From CAWBRT01 sp963832365 (lineage in GTDB: Bacteria > Acidobacteriota > Terriglobia > Terriglobales > Acidobacteriaceae), in assembly GCA_963832365.1 (NCBI GenBank), contig CAWHUL010000015.1, forward strand, positions 186,001 through 250,000: a stretch of DNA of 64,000 nucleotides, in the 5' to 3' direction. The notes under the pieces are model-generated. The model had not been told where the DNA came from, searched no databases, and saw only the letters and a program-made list of their open reading frames with translations. Position numbers and translations under genes: made by a program. The first letter of the stretch is position 1. Each line of letters begins with the position of its first letter. Shown piece after piece: positions 25,814 through 34,648 of this stretch.

Positions 25814-27244
25814 TTAGTGTGCGGGGGGAGCATTCCTGGATAGCTGATATTTGTTCAGCTTCTCATAGAGCGTCGCTCTGGAGATGCTCAGGCTCTTGGC
25901 GCATTGAACTATATTCCACCGGTTTTCCTCCAGTACCGTCAGGAGAAGCATTTTCTCGTTTTCTTCGCGGAGCTGTGAAAGCGGCTTCTTGGAGCGGCGA
26001 GGATTGGGGTCAGGTCTTCGGACACATGCTTCTTGCGATGGAATATTGAACTGGGATGGGAGATCGCAAACGTCGATCACGCCATCCTTGCACATGCTCA
26101 ACGCCCGCTCGACTACATTCTTCAGTTCCCTTACATTGCCCGGCCAGTTATAGCCGAGCAGTACGCCCATAGCCCTTCTCGAACAGGTAACATGCGCTTG
26201 CCCCATGCGATCGAGCAGGTGGCGAATCAGGATGGGAATGTCCTCGATCCACTCGGTCAGAGGCGGAACGTGAATGGTCATGGCACTGAATCTGTAATAC
26301 AGGTCTTCGCGGAATGTGCCGTTCCGGAACATTTCCTTAAGCTCGCGGTTGGTTGCCACTACCAGCCGAAAATCTACGCTATGGGGTTTGGTACCGCCCA
26401 CACGGCAGACGACCTTATCCTCCAGGACTCTGAGCACCTTGACCTGCGCGCTTAAAGGCATGTCTCCGATTTCATCCAGGAACAGGGTCCCTTTGTCCGC
26501 CAGCTCAAGGAACCCGATCTTCCCTTCCTTTCGAGCCCCAGTAAATGCGCCGGGGGCGTACCCGAACAGCTCGGATTCAAGCAGGTCGGGAGGAATGGCG
26601 GCGCAATTGATACTCACAAAGGGATAGTTGCAGCGGGGACTTTCCTGATGCAGGGCGTGGGAAAACAACTCCTTGCCCGTCCCTGTAGGTCCAGTGATCA
26701 GGACCGGCGAATCGCTTTTAGCGTAGCGTCTTACCAGTTCCTTGGCTCTGACGATCGCCGCACTTTGTCCGTGGATGTTCGCCAGCGAGTACTTCGCCGA
26801 AAGGGCGCTATCAATCTTCAGCTTGCAAAGGTCCACCTTCTTCTCGAGCTGCACGATCCTCTGCGCAACTTGCATGAGTTCGTTAGCGTCTCCGAAGAGG
26901 GACTGAGAAATAGCGCCTATCACCGTGCCATCCGGCGTCTTTACCGGCAAGCGGTTTACCACGATCATTCGAATTCCGGTTTTGGTAGGCAGTTCGCACT
27001 TGTCGCCCATTTCGGCCTGCCCAGACGCCATAACCAGTCGAAGCCTCGAATCGGGAATCAAATCCGTGATCGACCGCCCAATCACCTCATCGGGATTTAC
27101 GTCGAGATACTCAGCATAAGTGTTGTTAATAAAGCGGATAACGCAATCGGTATCACAGAAGATAATTCCGGTGGGAATGTTCTGGAGTATGAGTTCCGGA
27201 ATGGCTTTTTCGATCCTGGCCAGCGTTGGCGACATAGACACCAT
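25814..27244 (-). CDS. Sigma-54-dependent transcriptional activator, PAS-AAA-Fis
   Basis: A protein of 476 residues. Residues 15-120 are a PAS sensor (QNIPTGIIFCDTDCVIRFIN), and a short coiled linker follows. The AAA+ domain has Walker A GPTGTGKE (185-192), the sigma-54 contact loop GAFTGA (232-237) and Walker B GTLFLDEIGDM. A Fis-type helix-turn-helix closes the protein (NIVQCAKSLSISRATLYEKL). No receiver domain is present, so it senses a small molecule, redox state or partner through PAS. It sits between the sarD-islA operon and the first transporter, all on the same strand. Sigma-54 elements upstream of the aminotransferase and sarD genes are its likely targets. Confidence 0.88.
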   Translation of the reverse strand: MVSMSPTLARIEKAIPELILQNIPTGIIFCDTDCVIRFINNTYAEYLDVNPDEVIGRSITDLIPDSRLRLVMASGQAEMGDKCELPTKTGIRMIVVNRLPVKTPDGTVIGAISQSLFGDANELMQVAQRIVQLEKKVDLCKLKIDSALSAKYSLANIHGQSAAIVRAKELVRRYAKSDSPVLITGPTGTGKELFSHALHQESPRCNYPFVSINCAAIPPDLLESELFGYAPGAFTGARKEGKIGFLELADKGTLFLDEIGDMPLSAQVKVLRVLEDKVVCRVGGTKPHSVDFRLVVATNRELKEMFRNGTFREDLYYRFSAMTIHVPPLTEWIEDIPILIRHLLDRMGQAHVTCSRRAMGVLLGYNWPGNVRELKNVVERALSMCKDGVIDVCDLPSQFNIPSQEACVRRPDPNPRRSKKPLSQLREENEKMLLLTVLEENRWNIVQCAKSLSISRATLYEKLNKYQLSRNAPPAH

Positions 27245-27454
27245 GGCACCCCTGTTTTTCGCGCTTAGTGAGACAAGTGATACAGATCCAAGGACGCTCT
27301 TTGCAAAAATTTTAGCATAGCTGCTGGATTCCCTGTTACCCGAAAAGTCTCCGGCGTGGCGCTTCCTTCGTGCCCCCAGTGAAGTTCAACGAGCGCCGGT
27401 AATGCGGGTTCAGCTGGTAAGTTGTTGAAAACTTATCGGTCTTTCAGCGGCCTG

Positions 27455-28378
27455 CTAGTGCACAGTCACGTCGTGCACGGCCGCGTCCTTATCTTTGCCA
27501 GCAGGAACCGCCTGGTCTTGGCCCATCTGGGCGCAGGCCTCCAGGAAATCCGCCGAATTGACCGCTCCTGCGGCGAAGGATTTTATGGCCTCCTCGTGCA
27601 GCAATTCAAGCGCTTCCTGCTTGCATTCCTGATACTCCCTGGAGGTGAGCATGCTGAATTCCCGCGGCCTTGGGAGGTGGACTTCGATGACTTTCTTCAC
27701 GCGCGCCGGTCGGTTGGTGAGAATCAGCAGCTTGTCGGCAAGGAAGATGGCCTCCTCCAGCTCCGAGGTGACAAAGAGGTTCGTTGCCCGATGCTCCTCA
27801 AACAGCCTCACGTAGTACTCCTGCATGAGCGCACGGGTCATGGCGTCCAGTCCTCGAAATGGCTCGTCCATGAGCATGACTTTGGGCTGGTTGATCATGG
27901 CCCGAACCAGTTCCGCCCGCCGCTGCATGCCGCCTGAGAGCTGTGACGGATACTTATCCTTGAAGTCCTTGAGACCAACCAGCTCAAGAAGCTTTATGGT
28001 TTCTTCCTCGTACACCTCTTGGGATAGCTTGCGCTGAACCCGTGGGCCGTAGCTGACGTTCTCGAACGTGGTCATCCAGGGAAAGAGGGCTGTTTCCTGA
28101 AACACGACCAGCCTGTCCGGACCTCGGCCCGACACGGGCTTACCGTCGATGTGGATCGTGCCGCAATCCGGCGTCTCGTAGCCGGCCAGCAGGTTGACCA
28201 GTGTGGTCTTGCCACAACCCGAGGGGCCAATCATCACCGAGAGCCTGGCTTTCTCCAGGGTAAAGGAGCAGTCGGACAAGACCTGTTTGTGCAATAGGCC
28301 TATGCCAAAACCCTTGGAGACTCCATCGACGACCATCTCGCTGGCGATTGTGGCCAGTGCCATTTGCGTCGCGCTCAT
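27455..28378 (-). CDS. ABC transporter ATPase, sulfonate/taurine/nitrate class (importer 1, second ATPase)
   Basis: A protein of 307 residues. Walker A GPSGCGKTT is at 51-59, the Q-loop at Q94, the signature LSGGM at 147-151 and Walker B ends in D171-E172. The H-loop, normally His, is Ser here (S205 in LFVTSELEEA), so its own ATP site is probably degenerate. A C-terminal tail of about 70 residues goes beyond the usual end. It is the last gene of importer 1 and follows the second permease by 12 bases. The partner ATPase at 29316-30164 keeps its His. The substrate is inferred from the island: taurine, isethionate or another sulfonate. Confidence 0.85.
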   Translation of the reverse strand: MSATQMALATIASEMVVDGVSKGFGIGLLHKQVLSDCSFTLEKARLSVMIGPSGCGKTTLVNLLAGYETPDCGTIHIDGKPVSGRGPDRLVVFQETALFPWMTTFENVSYGPRVQRKLSQEVYEEETIKLLELVGLKDFKDKYPSQLSGGMQRRAELVRAMINQPKVMLMDEPFRGLDAMTRALMQEYYVRLFEEHRATNLFVTSELEEAIFLADKLLILTNRPARVKKVIEVHLPRPREFSMLTSREYQECKQEALELLHEEAIKSFAAGAVNSADFLEACAQMGQDQAVPAGKDKDAAVHDVTVH

Positions 28379-28390
28379 AAAAAAAACTCC

Positions 28391-29197
28391 TTAAGATGTC
28401 CGCAGCCAAGGTGTGATCCGGCTGCCAATCATGCGGATCAGTGCTGAAGAAATGTAGCCGGCGGCACCGATGCTCATCATACCGATGATGACCATGGGGT
28501 AGTTTCCCGCAACATAAGACTGCCATGTAAGAAAGCCCAGGCCTGAACGGCTGGCGATCATCTCGGCCGCCACCACTACTGCCCAGGTAATACCCACGCC
28601 CACGGTCATGCCTACGACAATGCTCGGCAGGGTGGCCGGCACCATGATCTTCCAGAAGATGTCAGAACGGGTTGAGCCCAACGAATACGCCGCGCGGATG
28701 TAGCGGGCGTCTATGCTGCGCGCACCGCCGATAATGTTAAGCACCATGGTGAAGAAGGCGCCCAGGAAGGTCACGAACATCATGGACAGCTCGTTGGTCG
28801 GCCAGAAGATAACCGCGATGGGTACCCAGGCCAGGGGCGGGATGGGCCTCATGATCTCAAAGACCGGATAGATGAGCTCGCGCGCGGTCTTGTTCACGCC
28901 CAGGAGCAGACCAAGCGGAATCCCAAGAATTTGTGCGAAGATAAAGCCGGTCGTGATGCGCGCGAAACTGTCAACCCAAGAGCGCCAATAGATCTTGCTG
29001 GCCAACTGCGGCCCAAGTTCCTTGAGCACCGCGGAAGGCGGCGGAACGTTGCCGATAATCGGGACGCCGAAGCGCGAGCACAACTCCCAAAGCACCGTGA
29101 ACACGATCACGGCTGAAATACCGCGAAGAGTCGTGAGGCTGAAGACCTTTTTTCTAAATTTTATCCAGTTGAACCCATGCACTGAACTTTGTGACAT
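28391..29197 (-). CDS. ABC transporter permease, SsuC/TauC class (importer 1, second permease)
   Basis: A protein of 268 residues with six predicted membrane segments, from GISAVIVFTVLWELC to ISSALIRMIG. The coupling-helix region is RYIRAAYSLGSTRSDIFWKIMVP, the EAA loop that meets the ATPase. GGAGACATTTGTA precedes the ATG. It lies between the two ATPase genes of importer 1. It differs clearly from the first permease (30161-31048), so the membrane part is probably a heterodimer. Confidence 0.85.
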   Translation of the reverse strand: MSQSSVHGFNWIKFRKKVFSLTTLRGISAVIVFTVLWELCSRFGVPIIGNVPPPSAVLKELGPQLASKIYWRSWVDSFARITTGFIFAQILGIPLGLLLGVNKTARELIYPVFEIMRPIPPLAWVPIAVIFWPTNELSMMFVTFLGAFFTMVLNIIGGARSIDARYIRAAYSLGSTRSDIFWKIMVPATLPSIVVGMTVGVGITWAVVVAAEMIASRSGLGFLTWQSYVAGNYPMVIIGMMSIGAAGYISSALIRMIGSRITPWLRTS

Positions 29198-29315
29198 TAC
29201 AAATGTCTCCGTAGTTCTTTCACGGCTGCGGCACCGGGAATCTTTCTTCCAAAAATAATCTCAATCGCTCAACTCCCCTTGCAGGTTCTCGATTCTCCCG
29301 ACCTTCGGACTGCGC

Positions 29316-30164
29316 CTAAGCCATTTCCCGCTCGCCCGCTGCGAAGGCCTTGAGGGCCTCCTCGTGGACAGCCGCGATGCACTCCTTCTTGAGCCTGATG
29401 TAGCTTGCGGAAGAGAGCACGCGGAAATCGCGGGGACGAGGGATATCGATGTCGAGCACGGTCTTGATCTTCGCCGGCCTCGTTGTCATGATGTAGACCC
29501 TGGACCCCAGGAAAATGGCCTCTTCGAGATCGTGCGTGATAAAGAAGATGGTCTTTTTGCACTTGTTGTATACATCGAGCAAAAACTGATGCACCACGGT
29601 CTTAGTGAGCGCGTCCAAAGCCCGGAAGGGTTCGTCGAGCAATAGCACACGCGGATCGTTCATCATGGCCCGCGCTATTTCCACCCGGCGTCGCATGCCG
29701 CCTGAGAGCTCGCTCGGGTAATTGCTCTCGATACCTTGCAGCCCCATCTGGCTGAGCATTTCGCGCGCCTTGTCCTTGGCCTCCTTTTCACTGATCCCTC
29801 CTTGGACCACGGGACCGAAGGTCACATTTTCGAGCACCGTGAACCAGGGGAAAAGTGCGCCGTTCTGGAAGACCACGATACGGTCGGAGCCGGGAGATGC
29901 CTTTTTGTCGGCGTTGCACAGTACCTCGCCGTCAAGAATGATCTCACCCGAGGTGATGCCGTGAAATCCGGCGATGGCGTTGAGCAGCGTGGTTTTGCCG
30001 CAGCCCGAAGGCCCGACGACCACACAAAGCTCACCCGCTTCAATCTCCATGGAGCAATTGTCGACGGCCAGAACCCTGGCCCCGTCCGGGTCGTAAATTT
30101 TGGAAACGTTGCGGATGGAAATCTGCCCACGGGTCGGTGAGGAAGAAACAGTGCCGGTACTCAT
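29316..30164 (-). CDS. ABC transporter ATPase (importer 1, first ATPase)
   Basis: A protein of 282 residues from the ATG at 30164, which overlaps the stop of the preceding permease by four bases. Walker A GPSGCGKTT (51-59), Q-loop Q100, signature LSGGM, Walker B LLLDEPF and the H-loop His (H211 in FFITHDLEEA) are all intact. The C-terminal IDIPRPRDFRVLSSASY is typical of TauB/SsuB-class proteins. It should form the active half of a heterodimer with the ATPase at 27455-28378. A longer start at 30188 is possible but would overlap the permease gene more. Confidence 0.87.
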   Translation of the reverse strand: MSTGTVSSSPTRGQISIRNVSKIYDPDGARVLAVDNCSMEIEAGELCVVVGPSGCGKTTLLNAIAGFHGITSGEIILDGEVLCNADKKASPGSDRIVVFQNGALFPWFTVLENVTFGPVVQGGISEKEAKDKAREMLSQMGLQGIESNYPSELSGGMRRRVEIARAMMNDPRVLLLDEPFRALDALTKTVVHQFLLDVYNKCKKTIFFITHDLEEAIFLGSRVYIMTTRPAKIKTVLDIDIPRPRDFRVLSSASYIRLKKECIAAVHEEALKAFAAGEREMA

Positions 30165-31048
30165 CGAGCATCCTCTCTTACTTTCCATTGCATCAGGCGA
30201 TTTCCCGCGACGCGAATGAGCGAGCTGGAGAGCCAGCCGATTACGCCCAGGGTGACCATCGCGATGACGATGACCGGGTACTCCACCATGACGAACGAGT
30301 TCCAGATCAGATAGCCCAGTCCATACTCGCCGGCGAGCATCTCACCGGCCACAAGGGAGAACCAAGCGAAGCCCATGCTGATCTGCAGCCCGGTAAAAAT
30401 GAAGGGCAGCGCTCCCGGCAGAATGATCTTGAAAAAGATATGGAGAGGTTTTGCGCCCAGCGAACTCGCGGCCCGAAAGTAGACCTCGTCGATGGATTCG
30501 ACCCCCAGCAACGTATTCAGCACGGTTGCGAAAAACGATCCGAGAAAGGTCAGAAAGATGATGGACTGCTCCCGTCCGGGCCACATCAAAATAGCCAGCG
30601 GCACCCAGGCCAGCATCGGAATCGGTCGCAAGACCTCGAGCAGCGGAAAGGTATAGTCCTTAAACGTCTTCTTCCAGCCCATGAACAGGCCGATGGGCAC
30701 GCCTAGAAAAGTCGCCAGAAGAAAGGCCTGAACCACTCGCCAAATGCTCTTAAGAATATGTGAGTAGTATTCCGGTGTGTAGATGGACATCCCGTAGGAG
30801 GGATCTCTTGAAACCCATTCCTTGAATACCCCGACGGGACCTGGAAGTTTTCTGAACCACGGGAGCTTCAAGTACTCCGTGGTCGCGTACCAGAGAAAAA
30901 TAAAAGCTGCGATGCCCAGGATATTAAGGTATGGAGCGGGGCTCTTGAACCATTGCTTGACAGAGAAGACGGCAATTTCCCAGGAGTTGGGCGCTTTCGA
31001 CTCAGGCACTACATCCAGCCTTGCCCTTGCTCCAGCTGCGTTTGTCAC
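30161..31048 (-). CDS. ABC transporter permease, SsuC/TauC class (importer 1, first permease)
   Basis: About 295 residues from the GTG at 31048, chosen for its GCAGGAG ribosome site. The frame stays open to 31159, but that part has no permease-like sequence. Six membrane segments are predicted. The coupling loop is VYFRAASSLGAKPLHIFFKI. The N-terminus has an unusually long soluble stretch, about 45 residues before the first membrane helix. It is the first gene after the binding-protein gene and is coupled to the next ATPase by an ATGA overlap. Confidence 0.83.
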   Translation of the reverse strand: MTNAAGARARLDVVPESKAPNSWEIAVFSVKQWFKSPAPYLNILGIAAFIFLWYATTEYLKLPWFRKLPGPVGVFKEWVSRDPSYGMSIYTPEYYSHILKSIWRVVQAFLLATFLGVPIGLFMGWKKTFKDYTFPLLEVLRPIPMLAWVPLAILMWPGREQSIIFLTFLGSFFATVLNTLLGVESIDEVYFRAASSLGAKPLHIFFKIILPGALPFIFTGLQISMGFAWFSLVAGEMLAGEYGLGYLIWNSFVMVEYPVIVIAMVTLGVIGWLSSSLIRVAGNRLMQWKVREDAR

Positions 31049-31151
31049 GGAAACGTCTCCTGCATTTCGTCGCTCAGAGCCCATGGCCCAGGAGCTTGTT
31101 GCTATCGGAGTCATGTGCTGGAGGTCGCCGCAGGACGCGGCCACGATCTCA

Positions 31152-31172
31152 CGCCCCATCCCTGGCGGGGCG
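31152..31172 (-). repeat. Hairpin between binding-protein and permease genes of importer 1
   Basis: CGCCCC (31152-31157) pairs with GGGGCG (31167-31172) across a 9-base loop, in the gap after the binding-protein stop. Such hairpins often keep binding-protein mRNA more abundant than permease mRNA. The stem is short, so this is tentative. Confidence 0.4.
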
Positions 31173-31216
31173 CGATCGAAACCGAGCCCCGCAGGAGATG
31201 GAACCAGAACAGACTA

Positions 31217-32326
31217 CTATTTGAAAGGACAAGCGCTCGCGGAGGCACCCTTGATCACGCCCAGCGTGACCGTGTTGCTTACGGGCTTATAGCCTGCTTC
31301 CTTGAACACCTGGCGGGCGAGACTGTCGTCCACGGTTCCGGCGCTGGGAAGAACCCGGATAATTTTGTTCTTCAGCAGCAACGGACCGACTACGGCGATA
31401 TTCTGCTTCTCGCGGTCGTTGAAGTAGAACGACTTCCATTCCCTCACGGGGTCCTTGGAGTCCGCAGGCACCTTACCGTAAATCGAGTACCAGAGCACTT
31501 TCTTCTGAACACCGGTGGCGTGTTTGGAGACCATCTCGATTACGTTTTGCCAGTTGGCGGGATCGAGGAGGTAGCGCTGGGCTTCAAGCTCGGCGCGCAA
31601 GTAACCCTTGGCCACGGCGGGATACTTATCCATGAAATCCTTGCGCATAACCAGGATTCCCAAGTCAGGGTTGCCAGCGGCGCTGCCGTCGGCAGCGATG
31701 CGGGCCAAACCTTCGCCGACGTCGGAAGCGATGCGCGACAAAGTCGGTTCCCACAACGAGGCCGCGTCCAGCTTGCCGGTGCGGAAGTTTGTGGCAATCA
31801 CCTCGATGGACTGGTTGAGATACTCCTTAGGTTTAACTTTATATTTGTCGAAAAAATTCAGTAGATACTGGTCCGAAGCGCTGCCCTTGGGTGCGGCGAT
31901 AATTTTGCCATTCATCCACTGGGCCAATGCTTCGGTGTTCTTGAACTGAGGAGCGTCTTTGCGCACGAGCACCACGGCGCAGCGCGTGCCTTCGGACATG
32001 CCCAAGGTAGCAACGATCTTGATTTCCGCCAGCTCAGGTTTAGAGGAAAGAATTGTGGCGGGCATGATGCTCATGTAACCGATCTGCGCCTTGCCGGCGA
32101 GCATATCGTTGGCTATGACCGTGCCCTGCAACGCACCTTCAAACTCGATCTGAGTTCCCGGGGGAACGTACTTTTTCCAAAGCCCCAGCTCTTCGTTGAC
32201 GATAGCTTGGTACGAAATAGTGTCGTAAGGCTGATAGCCGACGACGAATTTTTCCGCAAGGGCTGGCGTTGAAATCATCATCACCAACAATGCGACAGCT
32301 CCTGCAACGCGATGCCACGATTTCAT
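31217..32326 (-). CDS. ABC transporter substrate-binding protein, NMT1/TauA class (importer 1)
   Basis: A protein of 369 residues from the ATG at 32326, with AAGGAGTTATCT upstream. The signal peptide (KSWHRVAGAVALLVMMISTP) ends near ALA-EK. The mature protein begins FVVGYQPYDTISYQAIVNEE, the first lobe of the nitrate/sulfonate/taurine-binding fold. A hinge segment follows (GKIIAAPKGSASDQYLL) and then the second lobe. The ligand cannot be assigned. In an island for taurine and isethionate breakdown, a C2 sulfonate is the first guess. It opens the five-gene importer 1. Confidence 0.83.
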   Translation of the reverse strand: MKSWHRVAGAVALLVMMISTPALAEKFVVGYQPYDTISYQAIVNEELGLWKKYVPPGTQIEFEGALQGTVIANDMLAGKAQIGYMSIMPATILSSKPELAEIKIVATLGMSEGTRCAVVLVRKDAPQFKNTEALAQWMNGKIIAAPKGSASDQYLLNFFDKYKVKPKEYLNQSIEVIATNFRTGKLDAASLWEPTLSRIASDVGEGLARIAADGSAAGNPDLGILVMRKDFMDKYPAVAKGYLRAELEAQRYLLDPANWQNVIEMVSKHATGVQKKVLWYSIYGKVPADSKDPVREWKSFYFNDREKQNIAVVGPLLLKNKIIRVLPSAGTVDDSLARQVFKEAGYKPVSNTVTLGVIKGASASACPFK

Positions 32327-32975
32327 AGATAACTCCTTAAGGCGTAAATTATTTTTCCGCTGAAGCATGGTAAAGTAACCCTACCGTCCAGTCTTCTCGA
32401 TGAGCCCTTCTTCCTGCGTGACCACTATCTCGCACTCTCCAAGTTACGAGCGGATTCCGCCGAACTTTTCAGAGAATGCTGCTCATCGTTGGAACCACCT
32501 CATCCAAACGAGTTTCGGTCCGGTAATATCTCATTGACCTCGGGACCGCATGAGTGCTGTTCTTTTTCAACATCATAGTCTTGTTTTGCCCGGTGGCAAA
32601 AAGAAATTCCACAGTCCGTGTATGTGACGGTAGCACGCGATCTGGCATGCGTATATAAGGATTCGGACCTCCGGTGGCGGACACACGCCTTGAACATCGA
32701 GTTTCTCGGTCACCTCGACGCCATCCTGCTCAGCTATAAGCTTTTCATGGGTGCGGCAGGGCGAAAGAGATCGACCCAGCGCTCTCAACCGTGACCGTAG
32801 GCGTTCAAGTGGTGCGGCCTATTTCGAAAGGCGACCATTGTGCCCTGGCACTTTTAGCGAGGACTCGCTTCACCGAATCGCCGGTCCGAAATCGAGATAA
32901 CTTTTCCGTAAACATGGACCGGAGCGCCGGCTTGCATGGTTCAGGTGTTGCTGGGCCGGTGCGGAAGCATTTCCT
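32327..32975. other. Intergenic region between importer 1 and importer 2
   Basis: Nearly 650 bases with no convincing gene on either strand; short open frames overlap each other and lack family features. It should hold the importer 1 promoter, but I found no good -24/-12 element here. One hairpin is listed separately. Confidence 0.5.
32584..32601. terminator. TTTTGCC/GGCAAAA hairpin, possible bidirectional terminator
   Basis: TTTTGCC (32584-32590) and GGCAAAA (32595-32601) form a 7-bp stem with a 4-base loop. U/A runs flank it on both sides. It lies about 375 bases after the end of importer 2 and 260 bases before importer 1, where it could separate the two transcripts. Confidence 0.4.
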
Positions 32976-33785
32976 TTAGAGACACAACTGGCTTTCCTGG
33001 ATAATCTGTTCGCGGAGTGTCAGGAAGGCGGCGTCGGTGTGCTCCCTGGGCCGGGGAAGATTCACCTCATAAACAGCCTTCATTTTCCCGGGCAACTTGT
33101 CTTCCAGCGTAATGATCCGATCGCCTAGGTATACCGCTTCATCGATATTGTTAGTCACAAACACAACTGTCCGCCGCTCGGTCCCCCAAATGCGGGTGAT
33201 CTCCTTCTCCATGAAGTAGCGGGTTTGAGCGTCGAGTTGCCCGAAGGGTTCATCGAGGAGCATCACATCGGGACTGTTCGCATAGGCTCGTGCAATCCCC
33301 ACACGCTGTTTCATCCCACCGCTCAACTGGTGGGGATAGTGCTTCTCGAATCCATCGAGCTTCACCAGATTAATGTAATGCGCTGCGATCTTGCGCCTTT
33401 CATCTTTCGGAATGCCCCTGAGCTTCGGGCCCATCTCCACGTTGCCCAGGACCGTCCGCCATGGAAACAGCATGTAGCTCTGGAAGACCAAGCCCCGTTC
33501 CTGTCCGGGGCCTTCGACCACTTGACTGTCCACAAGAACCCGGCCCTCGGTAGGCTTCTCCAATCCGGCGATAATGCGAAGTAACGTGCTCTTGCCAGAT
33601 TGTCCTGGTCCCAGGATGACCACAAATTCGTTGTGGAACACCTCGAAGGAAATGTCGTTCAGGACATGGACCTGAACCTTGCCCTTCTGGATAAATGTCT
33701 TAGAAACCTTCTCACAGGAGATCTTAACCCCATCCCTGCCGCACTGTTCCATCGCTGAGGATCCCTCATTCCTATCTTGTCCCAC
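32976..33785 (-). CDS. ABC transporter ATPase (importer 2, second ATPase)
   Basis: A protein of 269 residues from GTG at 33785; an ATG at residue 12 is an alternative. Walker A is the variant GPGQSGKST. The Q-loop (VFQSYMLFPW), the canonical signature LSGGM (154-158) and Walker B VMLLDEP are present. The H-loop His is replaced by Asn (N212 in VVFVTNNIDEA). Its partner at 36857-37687 shows the reverse: intact His but degraded signature. Together they would make one consensus and one degenerate ATP site. It is the last gene of the aminotransferase operon. Confidence 0.86.
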   Translation of the reverse strand: MGQDRNEGSSAMEQCGRDGVKISCEKVSKTFIQKGKVQVHVLNDISFEVFHNEFVVILGPGQSGKSTLLRIIAGLEKPTEGRVLVDSQVVEGPGQERGLVFQSYMLFPWRTVLGNVEMGPKLRGIPKDERRKIAAHYINLVKLDGFEKHYPHQLSGGMKQRVGIARAYANSPDVMLLDEPFGQLDAQTRYFMEKEITRIWGTERRTVVFVTNNIDEAVYLGDRIITLEDKLPGKMKAVYEVNLPRPREHTDAAFLTLREQIIQESQLCL

Positions 33786-33787
33786 GA

Positions 33788-34642
33788 CTACAGCCTCTCA
33801 ATCTCGCGCTTCCACGGGCAGATCAGTTTTTCGAGGCCGCTTACGAGCAAGCTCGTCGTCCAAGCCACCAAGGCAATGACAACCATCCCCCCGATGACCA
33901 TCGAAGGTCTAGTGAGCTTCATCCCCTGAATGATGATCCAGCCCAAGCCCGATTGTGAACTCACCAGTTCCGCGGCCAGAACGCACGTCCACGCAACACT
34001 CAGGGATACCTGGAGCCCGGCAAAGATCGCCGGAAAGGCAGCGGGGAAGCACACCTGGATCATCTCGTCACGCCGGCCTCCGCCAAGTACGCGCACCACG
34101 TCGTACAGTTCCGGATCAATGAGACGGACGCCGTTGTAGGCATTGAGCAGGCAAGGAACGAATGTGCCCACAACGATAATGAATACCTTCGAGCTCTCTT
34201 GAACACCGAACCAGAGGATGGCGATGGAGATCCACGCGATGGGAGGCATGCACTTGAATATGTCGAAGATCGGCTTGACGATGGCATTGATGTAACGGTT
34301 CAATGCCATGAGCAATCCGAGAGGCACCGCAACGAGCGAAGCGATCGTAAACCCAACCAGCACTCGTCTCGTGCTGTCCCAAACATGCCCGAGCAGAGTC
34401 TTTCCTGCCAACGTCACCGTCGTCAGGCGAGCCAGCTCTTTTAGAACTTCACGCGGAGTGGCCAGGGACTTGCCGAGAATATGCGCAACTGCCACCCAAT
34501 TCCAAATATAAAGAAAGAGTACGAACGACACCACATAGAGGAAATACTCATTCGTGAGTATCCGCGTGAGAGTAATAGGGGCTTTCTCTACAACTGACTC
34601 ATGGACCTCGTCGGCAATTGCATCGGCTGTATTGACACTCAC
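33788..34642 (-). CDS. ABC transporter permease, SsuC/TauC class (importer 2, second permease)
   Basis: A protein of 284 residues with six membrane segments. The coupling loop is ELYDVVRVLGGGRRDEMIQV. A soluble N-terminal stretch of about 30 residues comes first. It follows the first permease by 6 bases and precedes the ATPase by 2 bases, so the genes are tightly coupled. It differs in sequence from the first permease of the pair, as in importer 1. Confidence 0.85.
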   Translation of the reverse strand: MSVNTADAIADEVHESVVEKAPITLTRILTNEYFLYVVSFVLFLYIWNWVAVAHILGKSLATPREVLKELARLTTVTLAGKTLLGHVWDSTRRVLVGFTIASLVAVPLGLLMALNRYINAIVKPIFDIFKCMPPIAWISIAILWFGVQESSKVFIIVVGTFVPCLLNAYNGVRLIDPELYDVVRVLGGGRRDEMIQVCFPAAFPAIFAGLQVSLSVAWTCVLAAELVSSQSGLGWIIIQGMKLTRPSMVIGGMVVIALVAWTTSLLVSGLEKLICPWKREIERL

Positions 34643-34648
34643 CTGAAC

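Noticed and set aside
27240..27262. Forward TGGCACCCCTGTTTT at the activator start as a sigma-54 element
   Set aside because: No GC at -12, and it overlaps the start codon region of a gene on the other strand.
32595..32611. TGGAATTTCTTTTTGC upstream of importer 1 as a sigma-54 promoter
   Set aside because: GG and GC are one base too far apart, which normally abolishes sigma-54 recognition.
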